Shown in pieces: positions 45,660-56,326 of a stretch of DNA of 64,000 nt. The notes under the pieces were generated by a model that ran no database searches, had not been told where the DNA came from, and saw nothing but the letters and a program-made list of their open reading frames with translations. The translations under genes were made by a program, and so were the position numbers. The stretch lies in the NCBI GenBank assembly GCA_012656075.1, contig JAAKBF010000103.1, positions 186,001-250,000 on the forward strand, given 5' to 3'. The DNA comes from Phytophthora hibernalis. Its lineage: Eukaryota > Oomycota > Peronosporomycetes > Peronosporales > Peronosporaceae. The stretch's first letter is position 1. Every line of letters starts with the position of its first letter.

Positions 45660-47147
45660 TAGCTGCAGACTATACGGACGGCGACGATCTGCTCTTCTAC
45701 TGTCCCCCGGTCGGAAGCCAGGCGAAGATCGAGATAATCTGTTGCGACTGGTTATTCCGGATACACTCCAACAAGACGTCCTACATCACTACCATTCGAG
45801 TCTGGAGGGAGGTCATCAAGGCGTTGGCCGAACGTATCAGCGGATCAGAGATCACTTGCACTGGAGGGGTCTATACCGCAGCGTACAGCGATACGTGGGA
45901 GAATGTGTAGACTGCGAGACCGGGAAGGGTCGTCCTACAATCCAAGGCTATTCGCCCGGGAACATCCAGGCGACCCACCTGTTCCAGATCATAGCTATGG
46001 AACACATACCGTCGTTACCGAAGTCGCATAGAGGTAACACTGAGCTGCTGAACTGGGTGGATCTCTTCACCGGATATGTTATTGCTCAGGCTAGCACTTC
46101 ACGGACGGCGCAGATGATCGCGGAATCATACGAGGAATGCGCGTTCCGCCGTTTCGGTGCAAGCGAAGCCATCCGCCACGACCGAGAACCGGGGTTCATG
46201 TCGGATTTTTTCGATCGTTTAACAAGATCTTGGGGCAGTGGCAGAGGGCCACGATGGCTTACCGACCACAGGCAAACGGCACGGCGGAACGCATGGTCCA
46301 GACGATCGCTAGCGCGCTAAAGATGTATGTCAATCAGCGGGATTGGGATGAGTATGCGGAGCGACTCACATTCACCCTAAATACGGCCCAAGATCGGACC
46401 CTAGGCGACATCCCGTTCTATTTGGTGCATGGATGGGATCCCAGATCCACGCTCGAAGCAACGATCCCGGTGGGCAACGCCCGACGTCAGGATCGCGACC
46501 CCCGCAGATGGCGCTATCCGATCCAGCGATATTACACGCAGGTCCGGGAAGAGGTAAACGAGAGACTTCGGAAGGCGATCGAAGCTCGAGCCGAACTTCA
46601 TAACGACGGAGTGCAGCTAAATGCGATTGAAGCCGGATCTCGCGTGTGGTTATATCTGGATCGGGTGAAGGAAGGATTTGCCCGGAAGTTGGCGCATCTC
46701 TGGAATGGACCGTTCCGGGTCGCGGAGAAGATTAATGAATATACGGTCAGGCTACAGATCGCCGGAACGGAATACCGGTTATTCCCAATTGTCCATGTAT
46801 CGAAGTTGAAGCCTGTGCGAGAATTCCCAGATCGCCCACAGATACGAGTGGTGGCCGGAGAAATGGAACGCACCGATTTTGATGAAGCGCTGTTGCCTGA
46901 AGATAGCTGAATCACAGATCTCGGACTGGACGAATACGAAGTCGAGCTGATCTCGGAAATGAGATCCGGCAAAAAGACTAGATATGGTCGGATCCACCGG
47001 GAATTTTTGGTGCACTGGCGTGGATACGAGGAGCCGAGCTGGGTCGACGAAGCAGATCTCAACTGTGGCGCGCTGCTACACCAGTTCCTGCGGGACTGCG
47101 CGAATTGGAATCGGTTCGGCGTGATGCAGTCGCACGAGGAGGAATGA
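45660..47147 (+). pseudogene. Gypsy B integrase with C-terminal chromodomain
   Basis: Integrase zinc region HHYHSSLEGGHQGVGRTYQ with CVDCETGKG, catalytic core WVDLFTGYVIAQAST, a shift near 46,210, YRPQANGTAERMVQT (catalytic Glu), then the GPF/Y-like WNGPFRVAEKINEYTV. A TGA at 46908 separates it from a chromodomain: YEVELISEMRSG and REFLVHWRGYEEPSWVDEA. In chromoviruses this domain steers integration to marked chromatin. Confidence 0.82.
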
Positions 47148-47399
47148 GGCGAAACCTGTTGATGCGGTCTGGCGTATCAACAGGAAAGGGTGGAAGGGGT
47201 TGTGAGGAGGTCACAATTTCGGAGGAAAGGGATAATATGTTGTGTGCATATGAAATCGGGCAAGACAATGAAGAAGTTACGAATCCTAGATCCAGATCTA
47301 AGAGGCGGAGTCGCAAAACGAACGTGTATTAGAAGGGAAGGATAGCTGCGTTTTGTTCGCGTCATCGGCAAGCATGCGCGCGGAGAGCGGAATCTGGAT

Positions 47400-49862
47400 C
47401 TACTCATTGGGCCGCGTCGCTAGCTCCGGACGGATGCACGTAGGAGAACTTAACAGTGAGACGCGGGATCTGGTGGCGTTCTGGAGTATCGCGAAAATGG
47501 TTGCACCACCGATCAGCTTCGTTGCACTCATCCAGCGCCTCCAGAGATCGGTCGGCTCGGTTTGGGGCACGTTGGGATTAGCAAGATTGGCGAGACGTGC
47601 CACCACAGCAGGATACCAAGTCACTCGCTCAGATCGCAAAGGAAAATGGAGGAAGTAGAAGTCCAACAATATGTCCAGATCACACCAGCCTTCACGCATG
47701 GTTGTGATCAGTAGTCCGAGTAGCTGTTTCCAGCGGATTCCGGCGTGACCACGACGATTGCTTCGACGCTTGCGGTATCGAGCCAGCCAGGGACTGGCAG
47801 CCATCTTCGACTTGGAGACCGGAAAGGAGTGCGTGCTCTCCAAGTAGGTTTGCGCGTCACCTTCTTCATGGGTCCGGTACTGCCGTAAAAGGTCACCCAG
47901 GTGACCCCCAACAGCGAGATCAAAGCTCATGGCGTTATCAGGATTCTCCAAGATCTCCCAAGGCTTGGTCGCCAGCAGATCCTGGACGTTTTGCTCGGTG
48001 ATCAAGTCCTCGCAGTACTGAAATTTTTCGGCATGGGGATGCCTCTCTGCTCGTCGGGAAACATCCAACCAGGCCGAATCGGAAGTACGGGGAATAGGAC
48101 CGAAATAGTCATATTCGCGATGGTGACCTGGTTGAGCTGAACCACGATCCAAGGCTCCACGTCGGCAGGGACTAACACCCAGCTTTGAGTTCGACCTGGA
48201 ATGCAAGATGTGTCAGGCGCAAAGGCGTCGTCCGCGGCTTCGGAGTCGTCGGAATCGTCGTCGTTAGAATGTCGATAATCTCCTCGGTCGAAGGCTTCAG
48301 GATCATGACGTGGAGAACTCCCTGCAGGTCGTGGCGGCGATCCGGAATGTCCTGAATGCGAGCCATCTCCTTGAGAACCGTCGACGCCGTCAGATCCTTC
48401 GCCGCCGCCATTTTCGTCGTCGATCTCCGACGGCGGATCCTCGTCTTCATCGTCGATGAAAATAGGGCGTGACTTCTTGCGAGGATGCGACGGAATGGTC
48501 TCCGCAGAAGACGAGCGGCTGCGCGGACGCTTTGACGGATCTTGATCTGAGCTGCCGGCTTGATTGTGTGATTCCTTGGATTGGCCGACCGCACGAGACC
48601 CACCAGCGGGCGAGTTCTGGGAGAGATCTCGAAGCTCATCACCGTCCTGCTTTTCCTGGTCCTGATCGAGTCCTGCCGGCATGTCTTCCCCTCCACGGAG
48701 TTGGTCGTTCGGGCCGGGCGGAGGTGGATCTGATCCGACAGGCGTGGCGACGTGCATCCGCGGGAGGATCGGAGGTGGCGCACCGATCGCAGTAGCTACA
48801 ATGGCCAATCGCTGTTGCGCCACCTTTCGCTCCACCGATAGAGATGCGTTCTCACGTTCCAAGACAGAACGCATATCTTCCAAGTCGACCAGCTGCTGTT
48901 GCAAGGCCGTCAGAGAGTGGCGTGTGGTAGCCCTGGATCAATAACATAGGTGAGCGGAAAACATCATCAGGTACATACTGGGAAAGGTAAACGTACCGAG
49001 ATCTGTCGCCCACGTCCGCTCTTGATCCCGGGTCCGGACCACCTGATCCAATTCAGCACGTGCGGCAGTCAGATCCTCGCGAGCGACATGCAGCTCGAAT
49101 CGGCATAAGTCCCGGTCGGACAGCGCTCGGTCTCGTTCGGACACGGCCTCGTCTCGTTCCGATATCATGCATGCTAACGTGGCGGAAGGCAGTTGAGCAT
49201 CGCGTCGGGCCAGCTCCGCTTCGAGCGCGTTCAAACGACCTTCAGAGCGGATGTGGTGGATGTCCGCGTCCTCCAAGTCCTGGCGAAGATCTGCAATGGT
49301 AACGCTGGCTTGACGATATTCGTCCAGAGTTTGCTCGATATCATCGCCAGCCAATTGAGGTTCACGAGCGAGGCGATCCATGTCCGCGAGATCCTGACCC
49401 CGCAAGCGTAGCTCGCGGTCAAGGTCTGCCTGAACATCGTCCCGTTGACGTGACGTATGGTTGAGATCGCGTTCCAGGTTCCACAGCTCGGCAGTCTGGT
49501 CCATGACCTGCTGGTCTAGCGTCTGGATCCGAGATCTGGAATTGTCGTCGGGATTGGACTGAGCCCGCAGACGACTGACTTCGTCTCTGAGGCGGCGCAA
49601 CTCATCCTGATGTCGATTGCTACACCGCTCGACAGCACGGAGATCGTGGGTGGATTGCAGCAGCAACAACTGAGTTTGGGTCTGATTGCGGATCGCTGTG
49701 TCACGTGCATCCGACACGTCTTGCAGCTGTGGTGAGCCGATCGACACGATCCTGAAGCTCCATGTGATCGCGGAGCTCGCCCGGAGTTGCGGTGGTGGGG
49801 GAAGGCGGAGGACTACGACCTTCGTCGAGATCGGAGCCGCGGGCAGAGTGCCAGGAAGACAT
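47400..49862 (-). CDS. Antisense ORF of gypsy B, coiled-coil protein with an intron
   Basis: Opposite in strand to gypsy B gag-pol and lying between its chromodomain and its 3' LTR. Starts MSSWHSARGSDLDEG at 49862; a long coiled coil (HQDELRRLRDEVSRLRAQ, EALEAELARRDAQ-type heptads) to about 49,010; then GTACGT and ATCCAG ends of a probable ~65-base intron (about 49,000-48,933); QQQLVDLEDMRSVLEREN, a Pro- and Glu/Asp-rich acidic region (DDEDEDPPSEIDDENGG), VPADVEPWIVVQLN and, after a shift at AAAAA near 48,030, a folded-looking C-terminal part (KPWEILENPDNAMSFDL, WKQLLGLLITTMREGWCD). No known domain. The length, codon use and splice signals argue it is real and expressed from an antisense promoter, probably within the LTR (inference). 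Confidence 0.6.
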
Positions 49863-49924
49863 GACGAATCCAGAAATCGTGACCAATGTGCTCGCAGTGA
49901 TGCCGTTGTGCGGCAACAACTACA

Positions 49925-50163
49925 GGCAAGGGGCGGTTGTGGTGATGCGCGGTTTCAAGAATGAGACGCCCAGACGAGATTGTCTGAGACAAGAGGTCAC
50001 AGTTCCGGGAATATGACTGAGTGATGGATCTGGAGCTGATGACATGGTAAAACGGATGGCGTGCTCTAAGCGGCACGAGGAGGGTGACACACTTGACGTA
50101 CTTCAACGTGGATGTGTCGCGCCAGAGGAGAAGCCAGACGCGTGTCCGAACCAAGGGGCGAGA
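49925..50163 (+). repeat. Polypurine tract and first 226 bp of gypsy B 3' LTR
   Basis: GGCAAGGGGCGG precedes TGTGGTGATGCGCG at 49938. The 226 bp to 50163 are an inverted copy of the start of the LTR at 52397-52622 with about four differences (~98% identity). The copy is cut at 50163, where minus-strand gag begins. Confidence 0.85.
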
Positions 50164-51540
50164 GGATCGAGCGCGGTCTTCGTCTTGATTTTTACCGGCG
50201 AATTCTTTCAAGTCTGAAATCGCCGGGATCCGGACTCTTTGGATCATGGACGACCCGGTGGCGCCAGTTGACGTAGTGGCCACCACGGCTCGGCCTGAGC
50301 TAGGGTTTCGAAATCGTCAGGATCATACTCCCACTACGAAGGGTGGTGATCTGGTGATCCGACCGACTCCATGTCGACGGCTTGCGCACCGTTGTACTTG
50401 GACTCATGGTTTTGGGGTCTGGATGTGATCGCTTGCTGCTCCTTAAGATAACCGCTCATCGCGGCTTGAAAGTACGTTTCTAGATTAGCTGTCGATGCGT
50501 TAGTTGTGACCGTAGCCGGGATAGGATCGTCGGCTTCTTGAGTTGATCCAGCATCGATATCGGGGCTGTTGGCATCGTTACGCATGGGGGTGTTATCGAA
50601 CTCGGAGAGGGTGTCGTCGACATCTCGGGCCCCTCTGGTTGACCTGCCGACTTTTGACCCAATGTCCTCACGTGAGATCTGAGCATCGCTGCTCCCGACG
50701 GACCTAACGACATACGTCGTGATCTCTCGGAGCTGTTCGAATCTGGTTCCGAGGTTGCTGATGCGTAATGTGAGGATCCAGTCTAGCACTGACTTGGGGA
50801 AACGGTTCTGAATCTTGTATCTGGGAATTTTCTCCCACCAAGAGTCTTAACAACTCGAACAGGCTTCGTGTCGCGAAGTGGATAGTGTCCAGGTCTAAAT
50901 TGAATAGATAGTTCGCCTCGAACACTCCGGCCACCAATCCCGCCTCGTCCAACAGTCGGAATTGCTCTTTCACTGCGTCCAACTTGTTGGCGAAGACTCG
51001 GGGAACCGACACCGGTCCTTTAACAGTTCATACCTGCTTCAGATTCAGGATCTTCATCATTGATCTCGCAGTAGGAACTCGTCCAAGTTCTTCCGATGAT
51101 ACATATACTCCAGTGATCCTTCTTTCCAGAGTAACACCGATTCACCACGATCTTCGGTCTCTGACTCTGGGGCCTTCAATTTCTTCCGCGCAGCTTTGTT
51201 CTTCTTCTTCTTCGTGGTGGATCTTGGCGCTGGTGGGTTTGCGAATGAATATAGTTCAGGCTTAACCTTTACCTCATCACTCTGCAGATCTCGATTCGCA
51301 TCGAGATCTGCGGGGTCCCCGAAGGGACCTGGGGAGGAGATAGAGGTTTCTCTTCTAGATCCGGGTCTGGATCTACCTCTTCTTGTCTGTCGACAGAGCT
51401 CCTCCCAGGATTCTGTCGATCTGCGGATCTTGTTTCATTCAGCGGCGTCGTCGTCGATCCGATCTCCGATGACGCTTGTTCCCTGGTTCTTTCTTCACTT
51501 GCACATTTTCTTCTGCGAACTCACGGTGAAATCCGGAGTC
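50164..51540 (-). pseudogene. Gypsy B gag, first half
   Basis: Minus strand. A Lys-rich region (TTKKKKNKAARKKLK, about 51,200), VFANKLDAVKEQFRLLDEA (50,990), YFQAAMSGYLKEQQA (50,450), MIQRVRIPAISDLKEFAGK and a sharp end at EDRARS (50164). The next residues of this gag (WISKVKSAF in the family) would lead into the plus-strand half at 40518. Frames shift several times. Confidence 0.75.
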
Positions 51541-51547
51541 GCCAAGA

Positions 51548-51566
51548 GATCAGGGCACGCGCACCA
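51548..51566 (-). other. Primer-binding site of gypsy B
   Basis: One base after the LTR end, the minus strand reads TGGTGCGCGTGCCC, similar in form to the site of gypsy A. Confidence 0.55.
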
Positions 51567-51567
51567 T

Positions 51568-52622
51568 TGTGGTATAGCGGGATCCGTCAAAATCTGGTTA
51601 AGACAGGATCCAACTTCCCAACAGCGCCCGAACACCAACTAACGGAGGGGTACCCCGATCCACGATTTGCTGAACTTCTCACCTTGTGTACCCGTTGGTG
51701 GGCTGGATCTGCTCTCTTAGCGCTCCGAAGAGATGTAGTGATGTGACTCTTGAACGTCCTGGCGGGACGCGGGGATGGAGCAGCGCGGAAATCTTCGCTC
51801 TGCTGCCGGTTAGGGATCCAGATCCCAAGCGATAAAGTCGAACTTGTATCTGGCGGCCGGGACTTGATCCGGGGCCGGTTGGTTGCCTTTGGGGTGTGGT
51901 TGGTTCCTTCCTTTGCGCTACTTGCCGCTTCCTATAGCAGGGATTCTGGGGTCGAGAGACTGAGGATCCTCGGGCCAAGTAATAACTCCGTCGGATCCGA
52001 TATCAACACTTGAAGGTAGATCACTAGTGTAAGGCAAATCTGGCCAATGTATTACCCAGACTTACACAAACAACCAGTTCACCTACTTGTAGACTTGCCG
52101 ACACGTTGTAGGCCCAATGTAATTCCCGTTGGAAGATGGAGGCGAAGCACTTGTGCACTTGATGGCAAATTCTGTTCTGATTTACGGTTAAGTCCTATCT
52201 CGTCTCCTACCGTACCCTATGTATCCACCACTGCCGCGGATGACCGACTCTATACCTCTTCTATAACCTCCCCATCTCTGTAATCTTTGCTCGCGGCCGA
52301 TCCCCGGATACATCTGGCGTAATCACCTGATCGCCCTATAGACATGATCTGTCGATCTTGGATCCGGGTCCCGAATAGATCTGTCCCGTATCTTGGTTCT
52401 CGCCCCTTGGTTCGGACACGCGTCTGGCTTCTCCGCTGGCGCGTCACATCCACGTTGAAGTACGTCAAGTGTGTCACCCTCCTCGTGCCGCTTAGAGCAC
52501 GCCATCCGTTTTACCATGTCATCAGCTCCAGATCCATCACTCAGTCATATTCCCGGAACTGTGACCTCTTGTCTCAGACAATCTCGTCTGGGCGTCTCAT
52601 TCTTAAAACGCGCATCACCACA
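51568..52622 (-). repeat. Complete 5' LTR of gypsy B, 1,055 bp
   Basis: Starts TGTGGTGATGCGCG and ends GCTATACCACA on the minus strand, i.e. with 6-bp complementary ends. A 99-codon open frame inside (51679-51978) is not considered a gene. Confidence 0.82.
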
Positions 52623-53334
52623 CTTCCTTGTTGACGGCTGCTAGTATTTTGATCTCTGCCGTGTTTCTGCCCGCCGTTATTTCCGCGACGTCCGGAGTCA
52701 TTCCCGCTGTCATTTCCTCGCCGCTTTGATTGACACTCGGCTGTCTCATCAATTAGTACCCGTAGCTATTCAGGTGATAGCGTACCACCATTTCCTCCGT
52801 ACTTGACATCTCATCGAAGTTGCTCAAATCCATACTGGTCTGGTAGTTTATCCAGCATCATGACCTTCATGTTGATGCTATTCACCTCGTATCCGTAGCT
52901 CGCCATATCTGTTTTCAGTCGAAACATCTTACTCACATGGGCTTGCACATCCTCGTCGCTGGAGCACTTCAAAGACTTCAACTCCTCGGATAGTCGTACT
53001 ATGGTGTTCTCACGAATTGTTTCATTTTGGTGACACTCATAGATCTCGCACAGCGCGGCCCAAATCTCCGACCCAGTCTCATACTGGTCGATCTTCTGGA
53101 GCCTGTGCAACATTATGGTCGTGGCAAACATACGCATGATCTTAAACGGCTTCTTGTCGAACGCATCTTCCGTCTCTTCACTGGTGAGTTCCTGTCGCTT
53201 AATTATCTCTTCAGCGACGTCTACTAGGCCGTGCTCCCGAAAGATCGTCCACATCGTCCACTTGTATCGTCATCAATCCTTGCCATCCCATCCATAGGGG
53301 ATTCCTTCGGTCTTGGACGTGTCGTTCATCTTGC
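52623..53334 (-). pseudogene. Copia 2 gag, first part
   Basis: Minus strand, from MNDTSKTEGIPY-type start near 53330: FREHGLVDVAEEIIKRQ, FKIMRMFATTIMLHRLQ, IWAALCEIYECHQNETIRE, DEDVQAHVSKMFRLK, DKLPDQYGFEQLR (UBN2-type copia gag). A shift at about 52,805 and then a stop. Cut by gypsy B at 52622. Confidence 0.75.
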
Positions 53335-53371
53335 TAACCTAGGTGCGCGAGTTGTCTTGGGCTCATAACCC

Positions 53372-53589
53372 TGTTGAAAGGCCGATACTGCTGGATAAGG
53401 ACTTGGGAGCTTGGGGGTGATTTAGGAACTGATGCATTTGAGGCTCTCTCGGAGCTACGGTGGTTAGCCTAGCTAACCTACTGTCTGTTGCGAATCCGAG
53501 AAGCTTCTAGAAATGTAACGACCGGGTCGAGAGGACCGATCTCCGTTATACAGGGTCACAGACAGTTCAACATGTACCCGTTTTCAACA
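53372..53589 (-). repeat. 5' LTR of copia 2
   Basis: 218 bp, partner of 39569-39796, differing by scattered substitutions and a 10-bp gap near ACAGACAG. Ends CAACA, followed by the primer-binding site. Confidence 0.88.
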
Positions 53590-53594
53590 CGTGC

Positions 53595-54450
53595 TCTGGG
53601 TCAGTGTTATTAATAGGTTGGTGCTATAGCCAACCACGTCGTCCACCCTACTGGGTGTTATCCCATCGATTTGCTACACTTTTTCTGATTTCTTACTGAC
53701 GGATTTTTTATGAGCCTAAATTAGACATGTGTGCACCACAACAATCATTCACTCTACAATATCATTGGCTGATTTTACCCGTGCATTAGATCGGTGGCGC
53801 GACGTGTCGCTGACCTTCTGTCGGTGGCTCTCTGACGCGCCTCTTTCAACACGTGTCGCACTTCAGATTTTCGCCGTCGGCAATAGCTCGATGTCGCCGC
53901 ATCGGTGTCGTACCCCTGCGCTCGCGTGCCGGCGGCCGAATTTGCACATGCGCAAGCGCAATCGGTGCTTTAGAAGAAAGCAGAACATGCATTCCGCTTC
54001 TTTAGTTTCCGAGCGGGCGTCATCGTTGCCGTTAACATGTCCGCTTCTGCGGCATCATCAGCGGGAACCCTCGGCGATGTGCAACGTGACGGTCAGCTAA
54101 AAATATCAGCGCGATAGATTCCCTTCCAACCCCTATTCATAGTTTAACTATCGGCCCAGCACATAGTCTTACAATATGTAAGTTAACCCTGTTAAACACA
54201 CACTTCTGCGCGTCAGCACTCCCAAATATACCAATTGCCCTTGGCTAATGCCACCGAACTGTCTCCGTATGGGGCGAGTAGCGCAGACAGCCCCGTTTCA
54301 AATTTGGAACGCAATCGGGCCACAACCGCCCATTTTAGCAGGGCCAAACAATGCTCCGTCAGCAGCGTGCAATCACCATTCGCGGTCTTTCCCCGGCAGT
54401 CCGAAGCGCTCGTTCTCCCGGATCCACCCTGTAGCCACGCTCCTCAGCTC
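53595..54450. other. Spacer between repeat block and the four-helix gene
   Basis: No supported gene. A 123-codon open frame (53729-54100) has no motif and no homologue-like block. The last part is presumably the promoter and 5' UTR of the next gene. Confidence 0.4.
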
Positions 54451-54519
54451 GTCAGCATGTGTTTGTGCTCGTTCAACCTCCAACCGTTCCTGCCGCAATG
54501 GGCGTCCGCGTGCGAGGAT

Positions 54520-55058
54520 ATGGGGCTGCGCAAGCTAACGCCCGTCAAGTCCTCGCGGCCGCGACGCAAGGTGCGCCCCCGCCACGCCAAGCGCGCGTGG
54601 TGCGACAGCCTCATCTACTCCAACTTGGTGTACGCGCTGGCGGCGTTCATCTCGTTCAGCTGCGACCAGAACGTCTGTGGCATGCTGCAGACGGGGCGGC
54701 CATCGCCTCCACCATGTTCCACCGCTCCAAGGAGACCAAGTACCTGCTGGTGGACGCGCTCATCAGCGGCACGCTCGGCGTCATCTTCATCTTCGCCGGT
54801 CAGCACACGCTGTCCAACGAGTGGTACGGCATCCTGGCCGTCAAGATGCTGCTGGCAGTGCTCTGCTGCTTCACGTGGCTCTACTGCGGCATGCCCGGCG
54901 GCGAGCGCTACGACAAGTGGCACAAGCGCTGGCACTACATCTCGGGCGCGACCACGATCTCGACGACGCTTTTCCTGTCCATCTACCTCCCGGAGTTCGA
55001 CTTGCTCATGCACGAACTCGTCCAGGACCTGGCAGTTGTCCGAAGCGTGTTTATCTAA
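54520..55058 (+). CDS. Four-helix membrane protein, one frame break
   Basis: Unrecognised small integral membrane protein, about 179 residues from ATG 54520 (or 202 from ATG 54451). A basic N-terminus (RPRRKVRPRHAKR) is followed by four hydrophobic helices: SLIYSNLVYALAAFISFSC, LLVDALISGTLGVIFIFAG, WYGILAVKMLLAVLCCFTW and GATTISTTLFLSIYLP. The frame shifts at GGGG 54693-54696; one more G gives QTGAAIASTMFHRSKE. The pattern S-T-M-F-H after helix 1, an Asp in helix 2 and two His (HKRWHYIS) before the last helix recall the CREST group (PAQR, ceramidase, Per1), but the protein has only four visible helices. Function not assigned. Confidence 0.6.
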
Positions 55059-56326
55059 GACGACAGCGACGAAGACAAGGTGGCGGTGGTTGTGGTTGTG
55101 GAATCGTCGAGCAGCATTCGGTTGGTGCCGTCGAGAACGGAGGCATTCGATGTACGTTTGCTTCACATGCTGGATACCAAGGACCGAGCAAGCTACAGAA
55201 GTCGACCACCCAACCAACTATTCTTGCAGTCGGAGAGCGCTTTGTGTAGGCGGGTCCTCAAGAGCGCTCCCGTCGACCTTCTTCCATCGCTGTCATCACC
55301 AAGGCAAGAAGGAGGCAACCCACGGCTGTACAGACATGTTTTTCAAATTGATTCAATAGAATTTTGTCACATAACGAACGACCCCCAAGGCCATTCCAGC
55401 CGCGAGCAGCCCTTCCAAATCGGTCCGCAATCACCGGCCTGTCACAGTTTGTGAGTCACAAACGCAGAAGTGCTGCTTACGCTCGACTTGCCTTCAAGAG
55501 TGAAGTGGCGGTTGCAGCGAACCGCCTCCCTCGACTGGCTTGATGGCTACAGTACAGATATCTTTGCAAAATGGCCGCTTCAACGTTAGTGTAGCGTAGC
55601 CACCGATTCCCAGCATCGAACTCGCCGCGAAGCCGCGCTTTCCGTGGAGCTTCCTTGTCCTTTCATCGGACCCGTTTCTGCTGGTCAACAGCACGGTCTC
55701 CGAATCAGGGTGTCCTGTCAGGAGCCACTGCAGGCAGACTCTCCAGTGAAGACAGGATATGTGAGCTCGCGTGTTAGGTAGTTAGCCTTAGGAAGCCTGG
55801 TTCGTACATGAATTTCTTTAGAAATCGGTGGACTTCGCCCCAGCGATTCACCGGCAAGCTGCTGGACTTTCGAGTAACGTTGAACGGATCAAGGTCTTGG
55901 GTCAAGACTCTTGGCTGCCAAGTTGAAGCCGTCCCTGCATCAAATTCAACTCGCTCGCATCCATGCCATGCAAGCAGCATGATGTAAGAAGCTAGCAGCT
56001 CAGCCAAGGCACGCTCGTTGCAGTCCCGCGCCAATCTAAATCATGCCGCGGGCAGGAGGAACCCCGCGAACTTTCCTGGCCGATACAAAAGTCGCTTGCC
56101 TTTTTCTGCAAAGGCGAAAATAACTGTGCTTCCTCCTTCTTCCGTTTTGGCTCCACATTCACATTAGCGCAGGGAGAGAGAGCTCATCTTGCCAAGCCAA
56201 GGCACGCGCGTGCTTTACACGCCACGCGCTCCGACGTATTTATAGGCGGCGACCGGTAGTTTTTGCGCCGTCGCACTGCGCCCAGCTCTCCTTCAGGCTC
56301 CTACTTCCCGTCTCGACGCTCGCCCC
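55059..56326. other. Spacer upstream of the phosphatase gene
   Basis: No clear gene. A minus frame at 55774-56034 (86 codons, FLKKFMYEPGFLRLTT at its end) could be a small gene or repeat remnant. The last 80 bases before 56327 are CT-rich (CTCTCCTTCAGGCTCC) as in oomycete core promoters, with a TATTTATAGG about 95 bases before the ATG. Confidence 0.35.

Larger units (their letters stand above)
40472..52622 (-). mobile_element. Gypsy element B (chromovirus) with inverted core, inside copia 2
   Basis: Outer ends are complementary LTR termini, TGTGGT at 40472 and ACCACA at 52622, with CTTC on both sides (40468-40471 and 52623-52626) as target duplication. The right end is a full 1,055-bp LTR in minus orientation (51568-52622), followed by a primer-binding site and the first half of gag on the minus strand. 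The left end keeps only the last 46 bp of the LTR (40472-40517). Between them, 40518-50163 holds the second half of gag, pol, chromodomain, an antisense ORF and the start of the 3' LTR in the plus orientation. Confidence 0.8.
39569..53589 (-). mobile_element. Ty1/copia element 2, internally deleted and split by gypsy B
   Basis: LTRs at 39569-39796 and 53372-53589, flanked on both sides by the 5-bp target duplication CGTGC (39564-39568 and 53590-53594). Minus-strand order: 5' LTR (TGTTGAAAAC...CAACA), primer-binding site (GGTTATGAGCCC just left of 53371), gag, then a 12.15-kb gypsy insertion, the gag zinc knuckle, a deletion junction, RNase H, a purine tract GAGGGAGGCG, and the 3' LTR (TGTTGGAAAT...). 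Protease, integrase and RT are missing, so non-autonomous even before the gypsy arrived. Confidence 0.9.

Noticed and set aside
51679..51978. Minus frame starting MARGSSVSRPQNP, first taken as gag start
   Set aside because: It lies inside the 1,055-bp LTR of gypsy B, upstream of the primer-binding site.
52014..52050. TGATATCGGATCC on the minus strand as a primer-binding site
   Set aside because: The LTR end identified by the 46-bp match to 40472-40517 places the real site at 51,548-51,566.
55080..55454. 124-codon plus frame after the four-helix gene
   Set aside because: Starts in Val repeats from a GTGGTTGTG run and has no family signal; probably 3' UTR.
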